33,968 nucleotides of DNA from Nostoc sp. PA-18-2419. Lineage in GTDB: Bacteria; Cyanobacteriota; Cyanobacteriia; Cyanobacteriales; Nostocaceae. Shown here in pieces: positions 1 to 6,677 of the stretch. The position numbers and the translations under genes were made by a program. The first letter of the stretch is position 1. Every line of letters starts with the position of its first letter. The notes below the pieces were generated by a model. That model was not told the DNA's origin, did not search any database, and worked only from the letters and a program-made list of their open reading frames with translations. The stretch covers positions 1 to 33,968 of the forward strand of contig NZ_SZNH01000025.1 in NCBI RefSeq assembly GCF_005869855.1, in the 5' to 3' direction.

Positions 1-1
1 T

Positions 2-436
2 CCGGCGAATGTAGATGACCGAAAGCCAGTACCAGAAATGACTGAGGATTTGATTGGTAACGCCAGTTGCTTCAAGTCGGCAGAGCCGCCCAACGCACTG
101 GCTCAACTTTTTGGAGATAGAGGATATATTTCTCAAAAACTATTTGAGGAGTTATATGAGCGAGGTTTAGAATTAATTATCAAATCCAAGAAGAACATGA
201 AAAATCGCTTAGTTAAATTGATTGATAAAATTCTCTTAGGCAAGCGAGCAGTGATTGAGTCGGTGAATGACCATCTCAAAAATATATGCCAAGTAGAACA
301 CTCTCGGCATCGTAGCCCTTTTAACTTTCTGGTTAATTTGATGGCTTCTTTAGCTGCTTATAGCTATTTACCTCAAAAACCATCTATTGACATTTACCCA
401 AAAGACCTTCCTGCTCTACCTCCTGCCATTTTTTAG
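2..436 (+). CDS. IS982-like transposase, C-terminal part (cut by window edge)
   Basis: The reading frame is open from base 2, upstream of the first ATG at 38, so the gene starts outside the window. The protein shows hallmarks of the IS982-family DDE transposase C-terminus: a P-x-N-V-D-D-R-K-P-V-P stretch, then LFGDRGYIS, KKNMKNRL, a KRAVIE segment with the final catalytic glutamate, and HSRHRSP near the end. It would cut and join the ends of its own insertion sequence. Odd: about 17 codons between EDLIG and LFGDRGYIS come from an inserted dispersed repeat (see 55-106) that keeps the frame open. The insertion lies just before the conserved GDRGY strand and probably harms activity. The family assignment is from memory of conserved motifs; no terminal repeats were identified. 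Confidence 0.82.
   Translation, partial: PANVDDRKPVPEMTEDLIGNASCFKSAEPPNALAQLFGDRGYISQKLFEELYERGLELIIKSKKNMKNRLVKLIDKILLGKRAVIESVNDHLKNICQVEHSRHRSPFNFLVNLMASLAAYSYLPQKPSIDIYPKDLPALPPAIF
55..106. repeat. Short dispersed repeat inserted in frame in transposase
   Basis: The stretch around GCTTCAAGTCGGCAGAGCC and CCCAACGCACTGGCTC resembles a short dispersed repeat found in many copies in Nostoc-type genomes (recalled, not searched). It interrupts the conserved IS982 transposase sequence without a stop or frameshift. Confidence 0.6.
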
Positions 437-644
437 TTCTGTCGAACTCACGTAGTATTAGGGAAAAGGCTGGAGAGTTAGGTTTGGTGTTAGCTTTTAC
501 ACATGACATAAAAAGTGAGGTTAATCAATCGACTACCATTCAATTTTGGTGTAGAAATCATAAAAAATATACTTATTCAGTATAGTGAGATACTTATTGT
601 TAAACTTTTGATATTATTTCTAAAGCAGTTGCAAGTTAGTTTTC
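437..644. other. AT-rich intergenic region behind the IS982 fragment
   Basis: No convincing gene. The right end of the insertion sequence should lie just after the transposase stop, but no matching terminal repeat can be shown because the left end is outside the window. The short ORF in this area (515-712) has the composition of random AT-rich sequence. Confidence 0.4.
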
Positions 645-893
645 ATGTCCTCTATTCAAGCCGATATCAGAATTCCACCTCATCTTCATCAAAAGCTAGC
701 TATTTACGCTAATCAGGCTGAGGCATTCAAATCTAAGGTGATTATAAACACTCTTGTTCGTTACCAAGAGTGTACTGAGGCGAAATTACATCCTCACTCG
801 AATTTTCCCATTACAGTTATAGATAGGCATAAGCAGCCATTATCTCTGGCAGGCAACGAGCCGAACTATTTTTATTTCTACGCCACAAGTTAA
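645..893 (+). CDS. Small hypothetical protein, possible ribbon-helix-helix fold
   Basis: 82 residues. The N-terminal half (about residues 5-42) has the pattern of an Arc/MetJ/CopG-type ribbon-helix-helix: a short beta strand (ADIRIPP), then two amphipathic helices ending in VIINTLVRYQE. Such proteins are usually DNA-binding repressors or antitoxins. The C-terminal half is not recognised. There is no clear ribosome binding site and no partner toxin gene next to it; it lies between a transposase fragment and the aminomutase gene. It could be a chance ORF. Confidence 0.4.
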   Translation: MSSIQADIRIPPHLHQKLAIYANQAEAFKSKVIINTLVRYQECTEAKLHPHSNFPITVIDRHKQPLSLAGNEPNYFYFYATS

Positions 894-946
894 GATTACC
901 TGATTGAAGAGGAATTTTAATCAGAATTTGTCACAGTTCTTAATAC

Positions 947-976
947 TTGCCACTGCTTACAAAATGTAGGTATAAA
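947..976 (+). promoter_or_regulatory. Candidate sigma-70-type promoter of the kamA-like gene
   Basis: TTGCCA at 947-952 and TATAAA at 971-976 are separated by 18 bases, close to the sigma-70 consensus, and lie about 50 bases upstream of the ATG at 1024. Assigned by eye only. Confidence 0.35.
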
Positions 977-1023
977 AATAGCTGCTGATTAGTTAATAAT
1001 TCTCAGTTGATTCAGTTTTAATT

Positions 1024-2184
1024 ATGATTGCAAACACTGTTTTAGATCCTTTAATAACCAGTATTGGGCGTGCAGAAATTTGTCAGATTTTAGGAGAGAC
1101 TTACAACCAGGAACGTTGGAACGATTGGCGCTGGCAAATGCGGCATCGGTTGACTAAGCTGGAACAGTTTCAGCAGTTATTACAGCTTACTCCTGCTGAA
1201 GAACGAGGACTTTTAATAGCACCAGAAAAGTTTGCTGTAGCCGTAACACCACATTTTGCATCACTACTCGATCCAAAAGATCCGCTTTGTCCACTACGGT
1301 TACAAGTGATTCCAAGGGAAGAAGAACTGATTGTCAGTAGCACAGATTTGGTAGATCCTTGTGGAGAAGATTGTGACTCACCAGTTCCAGGACTTGTACA
1401 TCGCTATCCCGATCGCGTATTGCTGCTTGCCCTAGATACTTGCGCGGCTTATTGTCGTTACTGTACCCGCTCTCGTTTAGTCAGTCAAGGTGAGATGCAT
1501 CCAGTCACGCGACGGTTAGATGCGATTGTTGCTTACCTAGAAGAACACACTGAGGTACGTGATGTCTTAATTTCCGGCGGCGATCCGCTGCTGATGTCTG
1601 ATGAACCTTTAGATAAATTGCTGGGACGGTTGCGTGCGATTCCCCATATTGAATTTATTCGGATTGGTTCCCGCGTGCCGAGTTTTTTACCACAACGAAT
1701 TACACCAGAACTAGTTGCTTTGCTGCGTAAACATCGCGTGTGGTTATCTTTGCACTTTTGTCATGTGCAGGAACTCACGCCTGAAGTAGCACAAGCTTGC
1801 GATCGCCTCGCTGATGGTGGTATTCCTCTAGGCAGTCAAACTGTGCTATTAAAAGGTGTCAATGATTCACACCAAGCGCTGAAGAATTTATTTCACGGTC
1901 TTCTCAAACTGCGGGTACGACCTTATTACCTTTATCAATGCGACCCCGTTGTTGGTACTGCACATCTGCGAACAAGTGTGCAAACGGGGATTGATTTAAT
2001 CTCTCAATTGCGCGGTCATACCACTGGCTATGCTGTGCCAACTTATGTAATTGATGCGCCTGGTGGTGGTGGCAAAGTGCCAATTCAAGCTGAAACTCTA
2101 CTTACCTATGAAAACGGCACAGCTACAGTCCGAAATTGGGCAGGCAAAACCTACACTTATGTAGATCCAGTAGAGCAAGACTAA
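1024..2184 (+). CDS. KamA-family radical SAM protein (lysine 2,3-aminomutase-like)
   Basis: 386 residues, slightly shorter than clostridial lysine 2,3-aminomutase. The radical-SAM cluster motif CAAYCRYC (C140, C144, C147) binds a 4Fe-4S cluster and SAM, followed by SGGDPLL (184-190). The C-terminal part holds the family's substrate and cofactor residues: D307 in YQCDP and D344 in YVIDAPGGGGK, matching the two aspartates that hold the lysine side-chain amine in the clostridial enzyme, and K351, matching the PLP lysine. The expected reaction is conversion of L-lysine to beta-lysine. EpmB, the relative that modifies elongation factor P, is shorter, and no epmA or efp lies nearby. SET-domain and ATP-grasp genes follow on the same strand at gaps of about 110 bases, suggesting a loose functional group. 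The exact substrate is inferred. Confidence 0.85.
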   Translation: MIANTVLDPLITSIGRAEICQILGETYNQERWNDWRWQMRHRLTKLEQFQQLLQLTPAEERGLLIAPEKFAVAVTPHFASLLDPKDPLCPLRLQVIPREEELIVSSTDLVDPCGEDCDSPVPGLVHRYPDRVLLLALDTCAAYCRYCTRSRLVSQGEMHPVTRRLDAIVAYLEEHTEVRDVLISGGDPLLMSDEPLDKLLGRLRAIPHIEFIRIGSRVPSFLPQRITPELVALLRKHRVWLSLHFCHVQELTPEVAQACDRLADGGIPLGSQTVLLKGVNDSHQALKNLFHGLLKLRVRPYYLYQCDPVVGTAHLRTSVQTGIDLISQLRGHTTGYAVPTYVIDAPGGGGKVPIQAETLLTYENGTATVRNWAGKTYTYVDPVEQD

Positions 2185-2297
2185 CACTATATATCTATAT
2201 ATAGAAGAGTTGATTGCCATGTAAAACAGACACTTAGGATAGTTCAGTTAACTTCTTGACCAATAAAAAACTAAGTAATTGCAGGAGAGAAGTTGGA

Positions 2298-2666
2298 ATG
2301 TTGATTGTGGGTAATACAAAACTCAAAGGTAGAGGCGTGTTTGCACAAAAGCGTTTTCTTAAAGGAGAAATTCTTGAAAGAGTGCCAGTAATTGTTATAC
2401 CCGCACAAGAAGTCAAATTAATCGATCAAACAGTCTTAGCTAATTATTACTATGATTGGGAAGATGAAGCTGGAGCGATCGCTCTTGGTTTATTGTCCCT
2501 GTTTAACCATTCTTACCATCCTAATACTTACTATGTGAAAAAATTTGCTGAACGTGAGGTGGAGCTAATCGCGTACAGAGATATAGAAGTGGGAGAAGAA
2601 ATTACTGCCAACTATAACGGTTCTCCTGAGGATCTATCTCCAATCTGGTTTAATGTTATTGATTGA
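2298..2666 (+). CDS. Small SET-domain protein
   Basis: 122 residues from the ATG at 2298, chosen because GGAGAG lies 8 bases upstream; an upstream TTG in frame (2256) has no such site. Minimal SET fold: KGRGVFA (10-16) is the SAM-side N-terminal motif, NHSYHPN (70-76) the NHS-type knot motif and GEEITANY (99-106) the C-terminal catalytic segment with tyrosine. SET proteins transfer methyl groups from SAM to protein lysines. Free-standing bacterial SET proteins of this size are common and their targets mostly unknown. Lying between a lysine aminomutase and an ATP-grasp ligase, it may act on a lysine-containing product or protein, but that is only context. It lacks a post-SET cysteine cluster. 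Confidence 0.8.
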   Translation: MLIVGNTKLKGRGVFAQKRFLKGEILERVPVIVIPAQEVKLIDQTVLANYYYDWEDEAGAIALGLLSLFNHSYHPNTYYVKKFAEREVELIAYRDIEVGEEITANYNGSPEDLSPIWFNVID

Positions 2667-2774
2667 GATATCTTCGATAATCTTGCCAACTGAGTAATCG
2701 AAATTCTGGTAATTAAGACATTTTAGTTGATTACAGCTAACAACGAAAGCTTGCTCACTGGAAGCTATAAGGTA

Positions 2775-3767
2775 ATGGAACTATTTATCGGTCTTTGTTA
2801 TGACCTGAAAACAGACTACCTGAAGGCTGGTTTCAGTGCTGATGAAGTGATGGAATTTGACGATGAAGAAACTATCATTGGGCTAGAACAAGCACTATTT
2901 GAGTTAGGTCATCAGGTTGAACGGATTGGCAATGGCAGAGAACTTGCTCTCAGGTTAGCAAAAGGCGATCGGTGGGATTTGGTTTTTAATATTGCCGAAG
3001 GTTTGAAAGGTCGTTCTCGCGAAGCCCAAGTTCCAGCAGTCTGTGAATTATTCGCTCAACCTTACACCTTTTCCGATCCCTTAACCTGCGCCCTGACTTT
3101 AGATAAGGCACTAGCTAAAAGAGTAGTGCGCGATCGCGGTTTGCCCACAGCTGCGTTTGAAGTAGTGAATTCCATTGCTGAAGTACAAGCTGTATCCCTA
3201 CCTTTGCCATTGTTCCTCAAGCCTGTGGCAGAGGGAAGTTCTAAAGGAGTAACTGGGCATTCGTTTGTTAAAGAATGCGAAGAACTAGTGACGACGTACC
3301 AATTATTACGCGAACAACTTCAGCAGCCCGTACTGGTGGAAACCTTTCTTCCTGGTCGAGAATTAACAGTGGGTATTATTGGTAACGGCAGCAACTCACA
3401 GGTAGTAGGTGTTATGGAAGTAATTTTTACAGCCAAAGCAGAAACTTCTGCCTATACCACTCTTAACAAAGATGAATACTTGGAACGCGTATCTTATCGT
3501 TTGCTCATCGATCCTGAACCACTAGCAGCACAGGCAAGACAACTGGCGCTCGATGCTTACTATACTCTTGATTGCCGTGACGCTGCCCGCGTAGATTTAC
3601 GCTGTGATGCTAATGGTGTGTTGCAATTTCTGGAAATTAACCCATTGCCAGGACTTCATCATATCCGCTCAGATTTGCCAATTATGGCACGTTTGGCTGG
3701 TATGCCATACACACAAATCATTGCCACAATAGTTGAGTCTGCTTGGCAAAGATATGAATCGAGGTAG
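2775..3767 (+). CDS. D-alanine-D-alanine ligase-like ATP-grasp enzyme
   Basis: 330 residues from the ATG at 2775; a TTG start 16 codons upstream is less likely because MELFIGLCYDL is the natural first strand of the fold. ATP-grasp features: FNIAEGLKGRSREAQ (71-85) in place of the Ddl HGxxGED loop, the TLDK lysine (111), FLKPVAEGSSKGV (147-159) with the nucleotide-binding lysine, VETFLPGREL (188-197), and the metal-binding EINPLPGL (287-294). The enzyme activates a carboxylate with ATP and joins it to an amine. The altered first loop and its place away from mur genes argue against housekeeping D-Ala-D-Ala synthesis and for a peptide or amino-acid ligase, perhaps using the product of the KamA-like enzyme (inference). 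Confidence 0.8.
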   Translation: MELFIGLCYDLKTDYLKAGFSADEVMEFDDEETIIGLEQALFELGHQVERIGNGRELALRLAKGDRWDLVFNIAEGLKGRSREAQVPAVCELFAQPYTFSDPLTCALTLDKALAKRVVRDRGLPTAAFEVVNSIAEVQAVSLPLPLFLKPVAEGSSKGVTGHSFVKECEELVTTYQLLREQLQQPVLVETFLPGRELTVGIIGNGSNSQVVGVMEVIFTAKAETSAYTTLNKDEYLERVSYRLLIDPEPLAAQARQLALDAYYTLDCRDAARVDLRCDANGVLQFLEINPLPGLHHIRSDLPIMARLAGMPYTQIIATIVESAWQRYESR

Positions 3768-3950
3768 TAGGGGGCAGAGGGGCAGGAGGCAGGGGAGAAA
3801 ATAATATAGCCGTAGTCACATCCTTTAGGACATAGTGACAAGGGTGAAAGCTAGGAATAGTAATAGTTTTACCTTCTGCCTTCTGCCGACGCTCGTGGAC
3901 TCGCTAACGCTGCGTTATCCTGCCTCCTGCTATAACTCCTCACTCAACAC
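3768..3950. repeat. Intergenic cluster of cyanobacterial dispersed repeats
   Basis: The space between the convergent ATP-grasp and MATE genes is filled with repeats: a purine-rich GGGGCAGAGGGGCAGGAGGC tract at about 3770-3795, CCTTCTGCC doublets at about 3872-3886, and at 3888-3917 a unit containing GACGCTCG, GACTCGCTAACGCTGCG. The last unit recurs at 21921-21947 in this window. No gene. Confidence 0.65.
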
Positions 3951-5342
3951 TCAACATTCCAATTCTTGCTTAGTGCTTAAATCAGCGACCAAAAAATAAA
4001 AACGCCCAACTAAAAGCACTGCACCTATAAGTAGCCCTAGTAATAAACCTAACCATAACCCTATAGCACCCAAACCTAAAGTAAATGCCATCAGGTAGCC
4101 GCCACCTAGACCAACTCCCCAGTAAGCGAACATTGTGATTAATGTCGGTATACGCGTATCTTTTAACCCAATTAAAGCACCCGCAGCGATCGCTTGAATA
4201 GAATAAAATACTTGAACGATTGCCGCTACAGCTAACAAAGAAATTGCAGTATTAACTATCTCGATATTATTCAGATTACTAATGTCCAAATACATTCCCA
4301 CAATATAGTTGGGAAATAGCCAAAAAATTATGGCGACAATGCTCACAAAAGGAGTGATCAGTCCAAGGCAAATAAATGCTGCTATGCTTACACCTTTAAA
4401 ATCGTTTTGTCCCTTCAGTAGTCCTACTCTCATGGTGATAGCATAAGAAATACCTATAGCCACAGTCTCCACAAAACTTTCTGTTTCAACGGCTATTTCA
4501 TGGGCTGCTAATTTATCTGTGCCAAACCACCCCATGAATAAAGCAATGGCAGTGAATACTCCAACTTCGGCTCCATACTGCAAACCCAAGTACCAGCCTG
4601 TTTGGAAGATATCTACAAACATCTCCCTATCGAATTTAAACAAAGCGCAATCAAGCTGATAGTCTTGAAAATACTCATCAAAGTAAATCCAAGTAACGGC
4701 GGCGATAAAATTCAGCCAGAGAATAAGTGTGCTTCCCCAACCAATACCAGCTAAACCAAGGGCTGGTAAACCAAATTTTCCGAACATAAATACATAATTA
4801 GCAGCTGCATTCAATAATAATCCTGTGATTGTAATTACTGTCAGGAATTGGGGACGATTGAGGGCAGAGCTAACTTCTTTTAAAATACAAAAGCCGAGTG
4901 CAGCAGGAAAACCCCAAACAATAGATTGTAAATATGTTTTAGCTAATAATACGTTGCTTTGTTCTTGACCAGTGAGCATCAAAATAGAATCAAAGTGCCA
5001 AATAAGAAACATTACAGGGAAGCACATAATCGCAGCTAACCAAATTCCCTGACTGGTAGCACAGCTAATTCGCTCTATTTTTCCTGCACCAAAAGCATTC
5101 GCAACGGTAGCACCTACTGTTGAAAGAGTAGAACGACAAATGGAGGCTAGGGTCGAAAAGGTGACTGCACCTAAAGCACCAGCTGCTAAAGCTTGACTGT
5201 TAAGTAAGCCCATCATCACCCCATCCAATAAAGGAATCCCTGCTTCCAATATTTGAGCGATTACCAAAGGAACTGCTAATTGTAAGCAGGCTTGGATTTC
5301 TAATATGAACTCTGATTTAAATTCTTTTGAGGTTAACTCCAT
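3951..5342 (-). CDS. MATE-family multidrug/metabolite exporter
   Basis: 463 residues, the usual length for a 12-helix MATE transporter of the inner membrane, which exports cationic or polyphenolic compounds using a Na+ or H+ gradient. The sequence shows two homologous halves with alternating hydrophobic segments. The first half has the typical PLLDGVMMGLL segment and the ATVANAFGAG loop; the second has FVETVAIGISYAITMRVG, the counterpart of the conserved intracellular loop. It stands alone and converges with the KamA/SET/ATP-grasp group. Export of that group's product would fit, but this is speculative. Substrate unknown. Confidence 0.88.
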   Translation of the reverse strand: MELTSKEFKSEFILEIQACLQLAVPLVIAQILEAGIPLLDGVMMGLLNSQALAAGALGAVTFSTLASICRSTLSTVGATVANAFGAGKIERISCATSQGIWLAAIMCFPVMFLIWHFDSILMLTGQEQSNVLLAKTYLQSIVWGFPAALGFCILKEVSSALNRPQFLTVITITGLLLNAAANYVFMFGKFGLPALGLAGIGWGSTLILWLNFIAAVTWIYFDEYFQDYQLDCALFKFDREMFVDIFQTGWYLGLQYGAEVGVFTAIALFMGWFGTDKLAAHEIAVETESFVETVAIGISYAITMRVGLLKGQNDFKGVSIAAFICLGLITPFVSIVAIIFWLFPNYIVGMYLDISNLNNIEIVNTAISLLAVAAIVQVFYSIQAIAAGALIGLKDTRIPTLITMFAYWGVGLGGGYLMAFTLGLGAIGLWLGLLLGLLIGAVLLVGRFYFLVADLSTKQELEC

Positions 5343-5469
5343 TCTCGAACAAACACTAAATAGGCCAACAAAAAGGTCGCCTTAGTATATTAAGATAAGT
5401 TAAGGTCAATAATCAAAATAAATTTTAGCTTTGACAGCAGAATTACTGAATTCACAAGCGAAACAGGCT

Positions 5470-5635
5470 TTATCTCTGGTTTAAAGAGGAATCGTTGTCT
5501 ACTTCAATTTGCTTGAAATCTGCTGTTACTATAGCCTCGCTCGGTCTAGAGCCAGGGATTATCTGAAGATATCCGTAATTTTTCTTTACGCTGAAATGAT
5601 ATATGGTCGTGTTTGTAATTTTGGCCAATTTCCTA
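5470..5635 (-). pseudogene. Frameshifted tail behind the first DUF4157 gene
   Basis: Directly behind the stop of the DUF4157-only gene, a second frame stays open for about 55 codons with coding-like character (YSPRKLAKITN..., YGYLQIIPGSRPSEA, ending SSLNQR at 5470). Removing one base after the conserved VQR would fuse it to the upstream protein, just where the paralogues continue into their C-terminal modules. It may be the remains of a short C-terminal domain. No family recognised. Confidence 0.4.
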
Positions 5636-6511
5636 GGGCTGTATTCGCTGCACCGTCTCTCCATTTTGCTGGACAACATGAGTTAGTTCATGCGCTAACA
5701 ACTCCTGTCCGCCACGACTCCCTGGATTATATTCCCCTTGGCGAAAGAATACATCCTGTCCCGTCGTGAAAGCCCGCGCCTGAATTGATTGATTCAACTC
5801 ATTTGATTGGGCATCCGTGTGAACCTTTACCCCACTGAAATCTGCACCAAAAGCCTCTTCCATCGGTTGGCGGATATTGTTAGCCATTGGCTGTCCACTA
5901 CCCCTTGCTTGGTTGATGGACGTTTCCAAGTCTGAGTTAGCAGCCATCCCAGCTTTACCCTGACGCTGCACCATCGGCGACTTTTGTAATTCTTCTTCCT
6001 CTGGCGTTGACTCTCGTTGCAGCGTGCTACTGTCAAGAGATTTCATTTGTAATTCTTCTTCCTCTTCCTCTGGCACTGATTCTCGTTGCAGCGTGCTAGT
6101 GTCGAGAGATTTCATTTGTAATTCTTCTTCCTCTTCCTCTGGTATTTCTTGCAGTTGCACCACAGGTGTGATAGAACTTGCCAGAGGTTTCATTTGTAAT
6201 TCTTCCTCTTGTAGTATTTGTTGGCGTTCAATAGACGAAGAATTTCCAGGCTGTGCCAATTTTCCCATCACCTGCTGTGCGACTGTATCAGCTTCTTGCT
6301 CGTAAATATCTCCTGGCTGACTAACTGTGAGTTTAGTTTGGGGACGACGCAGTGGTATTCGACTAATGTCGTGAACTACAGGTTTGTCTAGCGGTGTTAG
6401 GGATGAAGCACCAGAAGAGTGCGAATCAAAACCGGGCGTTGGCTGTTTGAGTGCAGGTATTGAGAAGGAATCTGTAGTAATTTTTTTAGGCTGAATGATG
6501 CGTTCTTTCAT
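5633..6511 (-). CDS. DUF4157 (eCIS-associated metallopeptidase domain) protein, no C-terminal module
   Basis: 292 residues. Order: leader with HDISRIPLRRPQTKLTV (48-63) and PGDIYEQEADTVAQQVM (66-82); acidic tandem repeats of the type PEEEEEELQMKSLD..STLQRE (about 101-181); then DUF4157 (about 190-287) with FGADFSGVKVHTD, ARAFTTGQDVFF and the zinc motif HELTH (274-278). DUF4157 is the domain most typical of eCIS-associated cargo and is thought to be a peptidase that may release or process it. The protein ends five residues after VQR, so it carries only the head. It is nearly identical over its length to the next gene's N-terminus, including upstream DNA, indicating recent duplication. Start chosen to match the paralogue; no strong ribosome site. 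It may be an intact helper peptidase or a broken cargo gene. Confidence 0.85.
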   Translation of the reverse strand: MKERIIQPKKITTDSFSIPALKQPTPGFDSHSSGASSLTPLDKPVVHDISRIPLRRPQTKLTVSQPGDIYEQEADTVAQQVMGKLAQPGNSSSIERQQILQEEELQMKPLASSITPVVQLQEIPEEEEEELQMKSLDTSTLQRESVPEEEEEELQMKSLDSSTLQRESTPEEEELQKSPMVQRQGKAGMAANSDLETSINQARGSGQPMANNIRQPMEEAFGADFSGVKVHTDAQSNELNQSIQARAFTTGQDVFFRQGEYNPGSRGGQELLAHELTHVVQQNGETVQRIQP

Positions 6512-6600
6512 ATTTTTCTAACGCCCAACCATTAGGTAGATGAATATGCTGATATTAATATTTAGTGTAGAGCGATCGCACTCAATCAAGCATCATACAT
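6512..6600 (-). promoter_or_regulatory. Shared upstream region, copy 1
   Basis: The roughly 80 bases upstream of this DUF4157 gene are closely similar to those upstream of the next two (9096-9180 and, more diverged, 11435-11525), with common blocks such as CTAACGCCCAACCA and a GATCGCACT end (plus-strand reading). Conserved non-coding sequence in front of paralogues suggests a shared promoter or operator; the exact elements were not resolved. Confidence 0.45.
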
Positions 6601-6677
6601 GAGCGATCGCTTGATATTTAATACACTCCGCGCTTGATAAATAGGCTAGAATCTCTGGAATAGCAGCAATCAAACTA

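Noticed and set aside
515..712. 65-codon ORF after the IS982 fragment
   Set aside because: Hydrophobic AT-rich random-looking sequence that overlaps a better candidate in another frame.
6024..6305. Plus-strand Ser/Cys-rich ORFs opposite the DUF4157 genes (also 8608-8889 and 10808-11239)
   Set aside because: They are antisense readings of the GAA-rich acidic repeats; serine runs come from the reverse complement, and there is no start context.
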